From NCBI GenBank assembly GCA_002309415.1, contig DBXC01000006.1:185526-249525 (forward strand): DNA of 64,000 bases, in the 5' to 3' direction. The notes below the pieces were generated by a model. That model searched no databases. It was not told where the DNA came from and saw only the letters and a program-made list of their open reading frames with translations. Shown one piece after another: positions 35,331 to 44,226 of this stretch (position 1 is the stretch's first letter; every line of letters begins with the position of its first letter). The position numbers and the translations under genes were made by a program. Source of the stretch: Dehalococcoidia bacterium UBA1222. Its GTDB lineage: Bacteria > Chloroflexota > Dehalococcoidia > Dehalococcoidales > UBA1222.

Positions 35331-35765
35331 TTAACGTATGTCTTTTTCCATCCTGATACAGTCGAAGGTGCCGTAGTTCACGATCTTGTCATCGGTCTTG
35401 ATGTACCCGAGTTTCTCGTAGAACTCGACTTTATTGTCTCTGCTTTCTATGACAGCGGTCTTATAACCCAGTTCCTTGGCCCACTTTTCTGTCTCTTCCA
35501 TAACGAGTGAACCGAGACCGTGATGCCTGTATTCAGGGAGTACGACGACTCTGCCGATCATGACTTTGTTTTGATCGATCGGATAGAGGCGGGATGTGGC
35601 AACAGGGAATTCGTCATCCAGTACTACGATGTACTTTGTATTCGGTCCGTCGTGTTCATCGAACTCGGCACGCAAAGATATATGGTGTTTCTTTGCCATG
35701 GCCTGGATCCTGACATAATAGGCACCGGCCTGCTGATAAGTCTCTGTTGCTCTGATGATTTCCAT
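35331..35765 (-). CDS. GNAT-family N-acetyltransferase
   Basis: A 144-residue GNAT acetyltransferase. The acetyl-CoA-binding motif A is RVVVLPEYRHHGLGSLVMEE (about 72-91), with the R/Q-x-x-G-x-G/A loop as RHHGLG. Motif B around YKTAVIESRDN and the terminal FYEKLGYIK are also typical. The acceptor, a small amine or protein N-terminus, cannot be predicted. Confidence 0.9.
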   Translation of the reverse strand: MEIIRATETYQQAGAYYVRIQAMAKKHHISLRAEFDEHDGPNTKYIVVLDDEFPVATSRLYPIDQNKVMIGRVVVLPEYRHHGLGSLVMEETEKWAKELGYKTAVIESRDNKVEFYEKLGYIKTDDKIVNYGTFDCIRMEKDIR

Positions 35766-35836
35766 GCTTTTCTATATCCGTGAAATTTTGACGATTATAT
35801 ATACTGAATCTGCTAAAATTCAAGCAGGAACAAGAT

Positions 35837-37258
35837 ATGATCATCAAGAAGACTTATATCACGACGATGCCTGATAAGGCGGGAGCATTCCTCCTGGCCA
35901 GCCGTATCATTTCCGGCGAGAACGGCAATATCGTCCGTGTCAATTACAACAAATCCGTCGATATGCATACTCTCTTCATCGAAGTATCGGCCACTCCCGA
36001 ACAGCATAAGATCATAGATGAGAAACTGTCTGAGTGCGGTTATCTAACGGCTACCAATGAACATATGAGATACCTCATGATCGTTCTGACTCTTGATGAT
36101 GTACCTGGTGCAGTTACTCCTGTCTTAGAGATTCTCAGTAACTATAACGTGAATATCTCTTATATCAATTCACAGGAGAACGGTACACCGCAGCAGTACT
36201 TCAAAATGGGTCTTCTTATCGAAGATCCTACTGAGATAAAACATCTCATCGAGGAAATCTCCAAGATCTGTGAGATTAAAGTACAAGATTATGAGGGCTC
36301 TAATGAACAGCTGGATGTAACTATCTTCTACGTTACTTTTGCCAACCAGATGCGTGAGATCCTTAACCTCAGCCAGAGAAGGACAAACCGAGTCCTTATC
36401 GAAGCAAACAAGCTCATGCAGTTATTGGATGCCCAAAATAAATCTCCTTACACCACATTCGACTATATTAAAAAATTTGCTAAATACGTTCGTGATAAAA
36501 AGGGTAAGAACTTCGATCCAATCATCGAAAAGATTGATCTTCCCAAAGACATCACGATGTACTGTATCGAACCACCGTGCGGAAGCGATACATATATCCT
36601 TGTTCATGAAAATGAGCTATTGTTCGTTGATACCGGATTCCAGTGTTATCTCAACGAGATGATCGATGTCTTCAACAGTCTCTTCGATGATTTCGCTTCT
36701 ATGAAAAAGATAGCTCTTCTGACACATGCCGATATCGATCACGTGGGATTACTTGAATTGATGGATACGACTTATCTGTCTAAGAATTGCTATGACAACT
36801 TTGTACTTCAGCATGAAGGTAATCCTGACTTCCGTGAACAGAATCCTCTTCATGCTCCGTATTGTTATCTGAGCAAGATCATATCATCTTATTCGGCCCC
36901 CAGCCTTGATACGCTAAGTGTCGTTGGGGAGAAGAACGATGATTCGTTGTTCACATATATCGGTTCAATAGAGTTTGCCGGTATGGAATTTAGTTTTCAT
37001 GAAGGGCCAGGCGGTCATGTTAAAGGTGAAACAGTTATCGTATGTGAAGACCTGGGAATCGTATTTATAGGTGATATATTCATCAACATCAAAGGTCAGT
37101 CAGCAGAACAGAGGGAATTTAACTCATTAGCTCCGTTCTTAATGACAGGCGTCGATTCTGATCCTGCTCTTTGTAAACAGGCTAGAGAAGCCTTCCTCAA
37201 AAAATATGATAACTATCTTATTTGTCCGGGCCACGGACCTGTAATGAGGCTTTCTTAA
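35837..37258 (+). CDS. Two ACT domains fused to a metallo-beta-lactamase-fold hydrolase
   Basis: A 473-residue protein with two ACT-like domains (about 5-72 and 78-150), a helical linker (about 160-235) and an MBL-fold domain (about 240-473). The MBL metal motif reads THADIDHVG near 296-304, an HxDxDH variant of HxHxDH, followed by GPGGHVKGE, a metal-bridging Asp in IFIGDIF and CPGHGP near the C-terminus. ACT domains usually bind amino acids, so the protein may be an amino-acid-regulated hydrolase. That is inference and I do not recognise a named family. The start has a CAGGAA site. It is single-gene and lies before the low-GC surface operon. Confidence 0.82.
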   Translation: MIIKKTYITTMPDKAGAFLLASRIISGENGNIVRVNYNKSVDMHTLFIEVSATPEQHKIIDEKLSECGYLTATNEHMRYLMIVLTLDDVPGAVTPVLEILSNYNVNISYINSQENGTPQQYFKMGLLIEDPTEIKHLIEEISKICEIKVQDYEGSNEQLDVTIFYVTFANQMREILNLSQRRTNRVLIEANKLMQLLDAQNKSPYTTFDYIKKFAKYVRDKKGKNFDPIIEKIDLPKDITMYCIEPPCGSDTYILVHENELLFVDTGFQCYLNEMIDVFNSLFDDFASMKKIALLTHADIDHVGLLELMDTTYLSKNCYDNFVLQHEGNPDFREQNPLHAPYCYLSKIISSYSAPSLDTLSVVGEKNDDSLFTYIGSIEFAGMEFSFHEGPGGHVKGETVIVCEDLGIVFIGDIFINIKGQSAEQREFNSLAPFLMTGVDSDPALCKQAREAFLKKYDNYLICPGHGPVMRLS

Positions 37259-37279
37259 TCTCAATTATCCCCAATAGTA

Positions 37280-37309
37280 TTGACATCGATAGTCTGTGCC
37301 TATAGACTA
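37280..37309 (+). promoter_or_regulatory. Strong sigma-A-type promoter with overlapping inverted repeat
   Basis: TTGACA (37280-37285) is separated by 17 bp from TAGACT (37303-37308). TAGTCT (37290-37295) and AGACTA (37304-37309) form an inverted repeat that covers the -10, so a repressor may bind there. It would give a leader of about 75 nt for the gene at 37391. Confidence 0.75.
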
Positions 37310-37390
37310 GGAAAACTATTAGTATTTACATAAGAAATTAGAAAATTTAATCTAAAACTAATATTGTTCTACTTTAAGGTAGGAAAGCGT

Positions 37391-37912
37391 ATGAATAGGG
37401 GTATAAATACGCGAAAATTTGTTGTTTTAGTCTTAGAATCATTGGCAGTTATCACTGCTTGTGCTGTTCTTATTGTTATCAATTTCGATAAGATCACTTC
37501 ATATTTCAACAAAGTTGATTCATCTACATCATCTGGTTTAGTACTCCAATTTGATCCTAATCAGACATCTCATAAGACAGTAAGTATAGATAAACCGGTT
37601 GCGATACCGGGTTGGGAATACATTAATGTTTCCGAAGGATCATATTATGCAGATGTCGATCTGTTTAATCCTATTAGGAACACAGATAGTTACAATATGA
37701 CATTTAGTATTTATCTCGTTTCATCGTCTGGTAATGAGCTTTTATATCAATCAAAACTTGTGTCTCCAGGAAATCATATATATGGCATCAAATTAAGTAC
37801 TGTTTTATCAAAAGGTGATTACGATGCCGTTATTCATATTCAGCCATATAGGATCTCAGATAATTCGCCGACTAATAATTCTGATATCAACATCAAGATT
37901 CATGTCGTTTAA
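37391..37912 (+). CDS. Membrane-anchored extracellular beta-domain protein
   Basis: A 173-residue protein with one N-terminal membrane helix (about 13-35) and an extracytoplasmic, probably beta-sandwich domain with N-rich, polar strands (SYYADVDLFNPIRN; YNMTFSIYLVSSSGNELLY). I do not recognise a family. The ATG at 37391 follows AGGAAAG; an upstream in-frame start at 37364 lacks a site. It heads a low-GC operon with the two secreted proteins downstream and overlaps no gene. It may anchor or assemble the neighbouring secreted protein. Confidence 0.72.
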   Translation: MNRGINTRKFVVLVLESLAVITACAVLIVINFDKITSYFNKVDSSTSSGLVLQFDPNQTSHKTVSIDKPVAIPGWEYINVSEGSYYADVDLFNPIRNTDSYNMTFSIYLVSSSGNELLYQSKLVSPGNHIYGIKLSTVLSKGDYDAVIHIQPYRISDNSPTNNSDINIKIHVV

Positions 37913-37925
37913 AGGGGGGAACGAA

Positions 37926-38426
37926 ATGAAAAAGACTATTTCAATTGTTTTTGCTTTGTTGATGTTAACTATAGTCTGTATCCCAGTTTATGCAAATCAG
38001 ACATTTACAACTACTGGAAGCAAGAACATTACTTTAGAGTACAGTGTTTCGCCTAGTTATATTGTTACTATACCAAGTACAGTTGATTTCTCTGACGGTT
38101 CTGCAAGTATTGTTATTGCAGTAGACAGCCTTTCAATAGGAGAAGGCCAGACATTAAGAGTCGCGATGTCTGGTAGCAATTATGCTAATAACAAGTGGAA
38201 CCTTCAGGATACTGCTTCATCAACTAATCTTTTAAGCTATAGCGTAAAACTAAATGGTAATGATACTGATCTAACTAATACTCCGTCTATCAATGCGTTG
38301 AGCGTTAATATCGGTACAGATCCTGAGGATAGAACTAAGACATTTAATCTTGCTATTACAGGTGCAGATCCTATCCCCGGCACTTATCAGGATATCCTGA
38401 CATTTTCATGTACTATCACACCTTAG
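37926..38426 (+). CDS. Secreted beta-sandwich protein, WxL/clostridial-surface-like
   Basis: A 166-residue exported protein. A signal peptide (residues 1-23, cleavage after VYA) precedes Thr/Ser-rich beta strands. A final GTYQDILTFSCTI strand resembles the terminal motif of small clostridial surface proteins and, loosely, WxL or coat-type beta domains. No LPxTG or lipobox is present. The start ATG at 37926 follows GGGGGGAA, 13 nt after the upstream stop. A longer in-frame start would overlap the previous gene and lacks a ribosome-binding site. Confidence 0.72.
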   Translation: MKKTISIVFALLMLTIVCIPVYANQTFTTTGSKNITLEYSVSPSYIVTIPSTVDFSDGSASIVIAVDSLSIGEGQTLRVAMSGSNYANNKWNLQDTASSTNLLSYSVKLNGNDTDLTNTPSINALSVNIGTDPEDRTKTFNLAITGADPIPGTYQDILTFSCTITP

Positions 38427-38435
38427 GTTTCATTC

Positions 38436-39371
38436 ATGAAAAAGTCGATATTATTATTATTTGCTTTAGTATTAGCACTGTTTTCAGTAATCATGTCAGC
38501 ATGCTCGGAAGTGACTACTAAAGTTGTCACGCTTACTCAACCGCCTGAAACTGTTACTGTCACGTTAAATTCATACAGTACAGTTACGAATAATCATTAT
38601 TCGGACATAACAAGTACAGTTGAAAGGACTGTTACAACTTCTCTTACTGAAGTCATGACGATTACAGTCACAGATGATCGAGTGATTACAACAACCGTTT
38701 TAAAACCCACGACGATAATCACTACTACGACAATAACTGATTCACAGACTCAAACTTGGACAGATACTCAAATTAGCACTCGCTATTCGACCTATACACA
38801 GATTAATAATGTAACTTCAACCATAACAATTACAGAACAAGATTCTGACAATTCCAAACTCTTCTTCAGTGAATTCTATGAAGATAATGTCTTTGTAGGC
38901 TATTCGGTTAGGGCAGCAAATGAAAACATAACCGGCGCAGTCATTATTCCGGACACATATCAGAGTTTTCCTGTTGTGGCTATTGAAGATAGTGGATTTG
39001 AAGACTGTTTTCTCATTAATGAGGTTTATATCGGTAACAATGTAAAAACGATAGGAGATTCAGCATTTTATAATGACGTGTTTATAGCTAATGTCCATTT
39101 TGGAAGCTCAGTCAAAGATATTGGTACACAAGCATTTGGAACATGCGGAGCTATTACTTCGTTGACCCTTCCTGTTTCGTTAAAGACAATAGGAAACTAT
39201 GCATTTGCTCGAAATCATACTTTTACCTCTGTATTGATTCCCGAAAACGTCATATCCATCGGAGAAGGTGCTTTTGAAGAATGTTCAGCTCTTGTATCTG
39301 CAAACGTGCCATCTAGCCTTATTGTTCCATCTAGTGCATTCTCAAGCGGAGTGACAGTCACTACATATTGA
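38436..39371 (+). CDS. Thr-rich lipoprotein with BspA-like leucine-rich repeats
   Basis: A 311-residue surface lipoprotein. The signal peptide ends IMSAC (Cys23 lipidated). A strikingly Thr/Val-rich stalk follows (about 27-140), with TTTTI-type runs. Then comes a BspA/LRR_5 domain (about 160-310) with repeats such as VKTIGDSAF, VKDIGTQAF, LKTIGNYAF and VISIGEGAF. BspA-type repeats mediate attachment to host, matrix or other cells. The third gene of the low-GC operon, 9 nt after the second, it is probably a cell-surface adhesin. Its codon use is AT-richer than its neighbours. Confidence 0.85.
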   Translation: MKKSILLLFALVLALFSVIMSACSEVTTKVVTLTQPPETVTVTLNSYSTVTNNHYSDITSTVERTVTTSLTEVMTITVTDDRVITTTVLKPTTIITTTTITDSQTQTWTDTQISTRYSTYTQINNVTSTITITEQDSDNSKLFFSEFYEDNVFVGYSVRAANENITGAVIIPDTYQSFPVVAIEDSGFEDCFLINEVYIGNNVKTIGDSAFYNDVFIANVHFGSSVKDIGTQAFGTCGAITSLTLPVSLKTIGNYAFARNHTFTSVLIPENVISIGEGAFEECSALVSANVPSSLIVPSSAFSSGVTVTTY

Positions 39372-39390
39372 AAATGAATAATTAACGGCA

Positions 39391-39397
39391 GATTGCT
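39391..39397 (+). promoter_or_regulatory. Extended -10 placed for a leaderless DUF2974 transcript
   Basis: TGCTACAAT at about 39388-39402 is an extended -10. It ends about six bases before the ATG at 39409, and no Shine-Dalgarno site is present. No good -35 is visible. Confidence 0.35.
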
Positions 39398-39408
39398 ACA
39401 ATAATCTC

Positions 39409-40569
39409 ATGGCTAATTTGTTTGATTATCTGGATTGGCGTGGTGATTTGCCGCTGACTATCGTTCCTTTCAATGTAGTCGACAGTCTGATTCTTTCCCA
39501 ATTTGCTTACATGCCTTATGAAGGTGTGGATTATTCTTTTACGGGCGATAAGACCTATCTGCTTAAAGATTTATCTAAGAAACTGCATGAAGCAAATCTT
39601 AACTATTATTCAAACAGTCCCATGGATGATGATAAGCATCTCCTTGAAATACTTCCTAAAATGAAACGATTTGCTGATATGACCGTTACCGAATACGAGA
39701 ACATCATCAGTACCACGGCCGGCATCCAGTTTTCAGCAGTCGTATTCCTTTCAGAAGATGGTTATATTAATCTTGTTTACCGTGGTACTGACGGCACCAT
39801 AGTAGGATGGGAAGAAGATTTTAAGCTTTCATATTCGACCGCGATCCCGTCTCAGACTGAAGCACTCAGATATCTCAAAAAGATAGCAAAGAACTATAAA
39901 GGGAAAATACGTCTTATGGGACATTCCAAAGGCGGCAATCTCGCTATTTACGCAGCAGCCCATGCGCCTAAATACATACAGAAGAGGATAGAGGTTATCT
40001 ACTGCAACGAAGGCCCTGGTTTTTCACTCCAGGAGATGGCTTACCCGGGGCATAAAGAAATCAAAGATAAAGTAGAGTTTTATGTTCCAAGTTCCTCTGT
40101 CGTCGGTATGCTGCTCCTACACAATGTCAGATACAAAGTTATTAAGAGTTCCAGTTTTTCATTGGCGCAGCATGTTGCTTATTCATGGCAGGTGACGAAA
40201 GATGGTTATGCGCCAGCTAGACTTAGCAAGGTCAGCCAGCTCCTTCAGAAGACCCTGAACGATTGGTACAGGAACCTTAATGAAGACGACCTCAAGGTCT
40301 ATGTATCTACTATTTTTAAGGTCATCTATTCATCTAAAGCTGAAACCTTACAGGATTTTACAAAGAAAGGCTTGACCAAGATTATCGATATGATCAACGC
40401 CATGACTCATCTCGATAAAGAGACTAAAGCTGTTGTTATCCAGGTATTCAAGGATCTTTTTAAAGCTGGTATTAATACGATCAAAGAAGACAATTTCATT
40501 TATAAATTAGCTACTAAGAGCAAAAAGAATGGAAATAAAGTCCCGAAAGCATTACCTAGCCCTCGTTGA
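39409..40569 (+). CDS. DUF2974 (Mbeg1-like) alpha/beta hydrolase
   Basis: A 386-residue soluble lipase-like protein of the DUF2974/Mbeg1 family. It opens LFDYLDWRGDLPL and SQFAYMPY, and has the nucleophile elbow GHSKGGNLAIYAAAHA near residues 171-186 (Ser173 predicted nucleophile). The N-terminal VYRGTDGTIVGWEED lid region is also typical. Many Clostridia carry this family, but the substrate is unknown. No Shine-Dalgarno site precedes the ATG. Its last 41 nt overlap the next gene. Confidence 0.9.
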   Translation: MANLFDYLDWRGDLPLTIVPFNVVDSLILSQFAYMPYEGVDYSFTGDKTYLLKDLSKKLHEANLNYYSNSPMDDDKHLLEILPKMKRFADMTVTEYENIISTTAGIQFSAVVFLSEDGYINLVYRGTDGTIVGWEEDFKLSYSTAIPSQTEALRYLKKIAKNYKGKIRLMGHSKGGNLAIYAAAHAPKYIQKRIEVIYCNEGPGFSLQEMAYPGHKEIKDKVEFYVPSSSVVGMLLLHNVRYKVIKSSSFSLAQHVAYSWQVTKDGYAPARLSKVSQLLQKTLNDWYRNLNEDDLKVYVSTIFKVIYSSKAETLQDFTKKGLTKIIDMINAMTHLDKETKAVVIQVFKDLFKAGINTIKEDNFIYKLATKSKKNGNKVPKALPSPR

Positions 40570-41155
40570 CGGTCATATCGTCAAGGGATTCGACAACAAA
40601 GAATTCTTCGATAAAGAACTCTATTATCTGACTGCTTGTCATGAGTCAGGAATCGCTGTTCCCAATATCTTAAAGACATACGATATGACTATCGAGATGG
40701 AATTCATATCCGGGGAATTATATTCAGAGCTTTTTGAAGCTGGAACTGAAGAGCAGATTAGATCTTTATGTGACTGGATATATAGGTTCCATCAGCGATT
40801 CAATAAACCCAGATGCGATATGAACCTCCGAAATTTCATTTGGGATGGATCAAAGTGTGTAAGTTTTGATTTTGCTGATCCTTTGGATTATTTCGATATT
40901 GAACATGATATTGGAACAGTGCTGTGCTTCATTATGTCTAAAAAAGAGGGCGTTTCTGATAAGAGACTAGAACTTGCACGATATTTCTTGGAATGGTTCC
41001 TGGATAAGGAATATGAAGGGAAGCTTATTCGTAATGGATACATGGATGAGATCGAAAGGATAAAGGTCCGTAGAAGAAAATTCTGGAATGATGAATTCAC
41101 AAATGCCGATAAAGTAGAGGCTATGTGGAATATCCTGGCAATAAAAAAGGCATGA
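40529..41155 (+). CDS. Small APH/Kdo-kinase-like phosphotransferase
   Basis: A 208-residue protein with a reduced protein-kinase-like (APH/WaaP) fold. The catalytic loop reads CDMNLRNF (about 98-105), with the base Asp kept and the usual His/Gly replaced. The metal-binding motif is SFDFADP (about 113-119), equivalent to DFG/DFE. The N-terminal lobe is short and lacks a clear glycine loop. The substrate could be a sugar or lipid and is unknown. The ATG at 40529 overlaps DUF2974 by 41 nt without a strong site, which implies translational coupling, though a later start cannot be excluded. Confidence 0.7.
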   Translation: MEIKSRKHYLALVDGHIVKGFDNKEFFDKELYYLTACHESGIAVPNILKTYDMTIEMEFISGELYSELFEAGTEEQIRSLCDWIYRFHQRFNKPRCDMNLRNFIWDGSKCVSFDFADPLDYFDIEHDIGTVLCFIMSKKEGVSDKRLELARYFLEWFLDKEYEGKLIRNGYMDEIERIKVRRRKFWNDEFTNADKVEAMWNILAIKKA

Positions 41156-41178
41156 CCGAAATGATATCAGTCATGCCT
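41143..41178 (-). terminator. Terminator of the pan operon
   Basis: GGCATGAC pairs with GTCATGCC around a 13-base loop, and the minus strand ends in TTTTTT. It overlaps the last codons of the converging kinase-like gene. Confidence 0.88.
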
Positions 41179-41196
41179 TAATAGTATTTGTTTTAA

Positions 41197-42036
41197 TTAT
41201 TTCAGGATCGTATTATCGATGAGTCGGGTTGCACCTATTCGAACAGCCATTGAGACAAGAGTAGGGGCTACAATAGTTGTAATTTCCTCAAGATCATCCC
41301 AGTGATTGAATGCAACATAATCAACAGTTGCTAAAGGTTCAGACTCTAAGTTCTTGATCATCTTTGCCTTTAAAGCCTCAGCATCATTCTCACCTTTGGC
41401 CCATTCGGACTCAGCCAATTTGATAGTCTTACTGAGGATCAGTGCTGCTTTCTTTTCTTCAGCACTCAGATAAGTATTTCGACTGCTTCTGGCAAGTCCA
41501 GAATCTTCTCTTACGATGGGCATGACTACGATATTGATGTGGATATTAAGATCGCGGACCATTTTCTTAATGACTGCGACCTGCTGGGCATCTTTTTGAC
41601 CGAAATAGGCATTATCAGCACGTGAAATATTGAAGAGTTTATTGACTACAGTTGTGACGCCTTTGAAGTGAGTAGGTCTGCATGCACCTTCCAGTTTCTG
41701 AGTGACATCGAAAACTTCGACCCAAGAGTTATATCCTTCAGGATACATGTCTGATGCTTTTGGAATGAATACGGCTGTAGCATGATGTTCTTCGAGAAGA
41801 GCCACATCCTTTTTTTCAGTCCTGGGATATGAATCAAAATCTTCACCGGCACCAAACTGAGTAGGGTTAACGAATGTGCTTACGATTACATAGTCATTAT
41901 CTTTGACTGCCTGATCGACTAATGACATGTGACCGAGATGTAATGCTCCCATTGTAGGCACCAAACCGATAGTACCTTTGAGGGTATCGCGGTATTCGAT
42001 CATTTCTTTTACTGTTCTGAGGATCTTGATAGCCAT
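41197..42036 (-). CDS. panC: Pantoate--beta-alanine ligase
   Basis: Joins pantoate and beta-alanine through a pantoyl-adenylate. The 279-residue protein has the nucleotidyl-transferase signature PTMGALHLGHMSL (about 27-39, HIGH-type), followed by STFVNPTQFG and the FGQKDAQQ segment near 148. It is the last gene of panG-panB-panC, four bases after panB, with no panD aspartate decarboxylase nearby. Confidence 0.98.
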   Translation of the reverse strand: MAIKILRTVKEMIEYRDTLKGTIGLVPTMGALHLGHMSLVDQAVKDNDYVIVSTFVNPTQFGAGEDFDSYPRTEKKDVALLEEHHATAVFIPKASDMYPEGYNSWVEVFDVTQKLEGACRPTHFKGVTTVVNKLFNISRADNAYFGQKDAQQVAVIKKMVRDLNIHINIVVMPIVREDSGLARSSRNTYLSAEEKKAALILSKTIKLAESEWAKGENDAEALKAKMIKNLESEPLATVDYVAFNHWDDLEEITTIVAPTLVSMAVRIGATRLIDNTILK

Positions 42037-42040
42037 TTTC

Positions 42041-42868
42041 TTATCCTTTCTTTATCTCGTTTAATGTTTCTTCAGTAAGATGAGGACATGTAGTTTCTTC
42101 AGGGAATGATCCATCCTGGACAGATGAAATATAAGCTTTGATTCCTTCGAGACCAGCAGAATAAAGATCAGCAAACTTTTTAGAATGCTTAGGAACAAAT
42201 CCTGCTGTTATGCCTAACATATCAGTCATCACCTGGACTTGGCCATCACATTTATTTCCAGCACCGATTCCAATGGTAGGAATATCCAGCTCCTTTGTGA
42301 TCATCTCAGCCAATTCCTCAGGTACTACCTCTAAGACGATCGAGAAAGCTCCTGCTTTCTGTAATGCCTTAGCGTCTTCAATGAGTTTTTTTGCCTGATC
42401 GACAGTTTTGCCTTGAGCTTTGAATCCACCAAATTTATATACAGACTGGGGAGTCATGCCGATATGTCCCATTACAGGAATACCTATATCTACCATACGT
42501 TTAACGATTTCAGCTTCTTCGACACCACCTTCAAGTTTTACTGCATGAGCACCGGCTTCCTGCATAAGTCTTCCTGCATTCCGTAATGCTTCTTCAGCAC
42601 TGATCTGATAGCTCATGAAAGGCATATCACATATGAGCATGGCATTCTTTAAGCCTCGGGATACTGCTTTGCAGTGAATGATCATATCTTCCATGGTAAC
42701 GGGGATTGTATTGTCGTATCCCAGCATAACCATTCCTAAACTATCACCGACAAGTACGGCATCGATACCTGCGTCATCGGCAACCTTGGCCATTGGATAG
42801 TTATAAGCTGTGACTATGGTGATCTTTTTGTTTTCTTTTTTCCTCTTTAGAAAATCATTAACGTTCAT
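42041..42868 (-). CDS. panB: Ketopantoate hydroxymethyltransferase
   Basis: Transfers a hydroxymethyl group from methylene-THF to 2-oxoisovalerate. The 275-residue protein has the metal-site motif VGDSLGMVMLGY (about 41-52, with Asp42), MPFMSYQ and VKLEGG (about 114-119), and GHIGMTPQSV (about 136-145). All are standard for PanB. It overlaps panG by 11 nt. Confidence 0.98.
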   Translation of the reverse strand: MNVNDFLKRKKENKKITIVTAYNYPMAKVADDAGIDAVLVGDSLGMVMLGYDNTIPVTMEDMIIHCKAVSRGLKNAMLICDMPFMSYQISAEEALRNAGRLMQEAGAHAVKLEGGVEEAEIVKRMVDIGIPVMGHIGMTPQSVYKFGGFKAQGKTVDQAKKLIEDAKALQKAGAFSIVLEVVPEELAEMITKELDIPTIGIGAGNKCDGQVQVMTDMLGITAGFVPKHSKKFADLYSAGLEGIKAYISSVQDGSFPEETTCPHLTEETLNEIKKG

Positions 42869-43718
42869 CAGCTGCCTCCTTATCGGAAAGGATTTTTATC
42901 AGATCGAATGCTTCTTCAGCATCGATCTGGTCATTGGACAGGGCATATCGGACAGTTTCTCTTCCAAGTATGCGGTAGATCTTTGTTGCATCAGAATCTA
43001 CCTTGTTGATGGATACCAAATGTTTCTTTATTGTTTCTGTGTCATTGCGAGAGATAGGTCCCGTCAGACATTCGGAAAGATCCTTGGTCTTCAGATTATC
43101 TACAACGCTCTGGATCAAAGGAATAAGAGCTTCTTTGGTCTGTTCTTTATCGATTCCCATGGTCTTCCAAAGATCTGCAACTTTATTAAGCAGTGCATCG
43201 TAATAATTGGATACTATGCAGCAACCGGCATGATACAGACCGCTGTCAGTGATGCTGATCGTCTTGCATTCGAGTTTACATGCAAACGTGTTGATGATAT
43301 CTAAAGCTTTATTATCACCAGCAATTCCCAGATAGATCGAACTGACCGGTTGAATTGTGTCAGTAAAAGAAGACATTGGATGCATGATTCCTATTTGGGC
43401 ATTCTGTTCTTTGGCAGTCATCAGTGCATCTAAAGAAGTCGCACCACTGGTATGGATGACTGTTTTATTCTCATTCCAGTTTAGGCTGTTACATGTATGC
43501 TCGATCTGTGAATCTGAAACGGTAAGGAATATGACATCGCAAGTATCGACTACATTCTGAGGATCTTCGTAAACATTGATATCTTTGATCAAATCGTGAA
43601 AAGAATCAGCTTTGGAAAGTGTCCTGCTTGATACTGCAATGACATTAAATCCTGCATCATACAAGGATTTAGCCAGAGATTTCCCCATTTTTCCTGCACC
43701 GATTATTCCAATCTTCAT
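42858..43718 (-). CDS. panG: DUF2520-type ketopantoate reductase (PanG-like)
   Basis: A 286-residue Rossmann reductase with an N-terminal GAGKMGKS loop (7-14) and a C-terminal DUF2520 helical domain (HPMSSFTD near 117-124; SDSGLYHAGCCIVSN-like region near 158). This family is not homologous at the PanE level. The Francisella member was named PanG and shown to reduce ketopantoate. Here it sits directly before panB-panC with overlap, and no panE is visible in the window, which supports a pathway role. Substrate use remains inferred. Confidence 0.85.
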   Translation of the reverse strand: MKIGIIGAGKMGKSLAKSLYDAGFNVIAVSSRTLSKADSFHDLIKDINVYEDPQNVVDTCDVIFLTVSDSQIEHTCNSLNWNENKTVIHTSGATSLDALMTAKEQNAQIGIMHPMSSFTDTIQPVSSIYLGIAGDNKALDIINTFACKLECKTISITDSGLYHAGCCIVSNYYDALLNKVADLWKTMGIDKEQTKEALIPLIQSVVDNLKTKDLSECLTGPISRNDTETIKKHLVSINKVDSDATKIYRILGRETVRYALSNDQIDAEEAFDLIKILSDKEAADER

Positions 43719-43739
43719 GTTAATGATCCCCTAAAACAA

Positions 43740-43762
43740 AAATACCTCCGAAACGGAGGTTA
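43740..43762 (-). terminator. Intrinsic terminator before panG
   Basis: A perfect ACCTCCG / CGGAGGT stem with a 3-base loop. The minus-strand 3' flank is ATTTTTGTTTT. It would end transcription from the small gene at 43890-44138, or attenuate panG. Confidence 0.8.
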
Positions 43763-43889
43763 TCAAAAATCCGTCTCGGTCATTTGGATCCAAGCGGGCA
43801 TACTATTCTAAATTGTCTAAATAAATATACAGTCGATGCTGTTTCCAGTCACCGCTATATAAATTATATTATGAATAAACGGCAGCAGT

Positions 43890-44138
43890 CTACTTTACAG
43901 GTTTACCGCCAAGTTCTATTACCTGAGCAGACAGCCTGTCGATATGTTCAATCAAAGCATCTATGAGGAGCTGCTTTTCGGCTTCCATCTTCTCTAGGAT
44001 GACTTGGTCTGATCCGCGCTGAGTCTGTTTTGCTTCAGTATAAAGCTTACCGAGCTTTCGTTCTTCATTATCGCGGCTCTTCTCATCATAGGGGTTATAT
44101 GAATTAAGGGGAAGGATAGTCTTTTTAGTCTCAGCCAT
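43890..44138 (-). CDS. Small helical protein of unknown function
   Basis: An 82-residue, highly charged protein with a basic, DEKSRDNEER-rich centre and a C-terminal amphipathic helix (LIDALIEHIDRLSAQVIEL). I do not recognise a family. The ATG at 44138 has an excellent AAGGAGG site. It lies upstream of panG with a terminator between them. Confidence 0.7.
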   Translation of the reverse strand: MAETKKTILPLNSYNPYDEKSRDNEERKLGKLYTEAKQTQRGSDQVILEKMEAEKQLLIDALIEHIDRLSAQVIELGGKPVK

Positions 44139-44226
44139 TTTTTTCCTCCTTGAATCATCTTTTCACATTTTTATTATAACGCTTTGTTTTGCTATGATAA
44201 TCAAATCTCATATTAGAGGTTTTACT

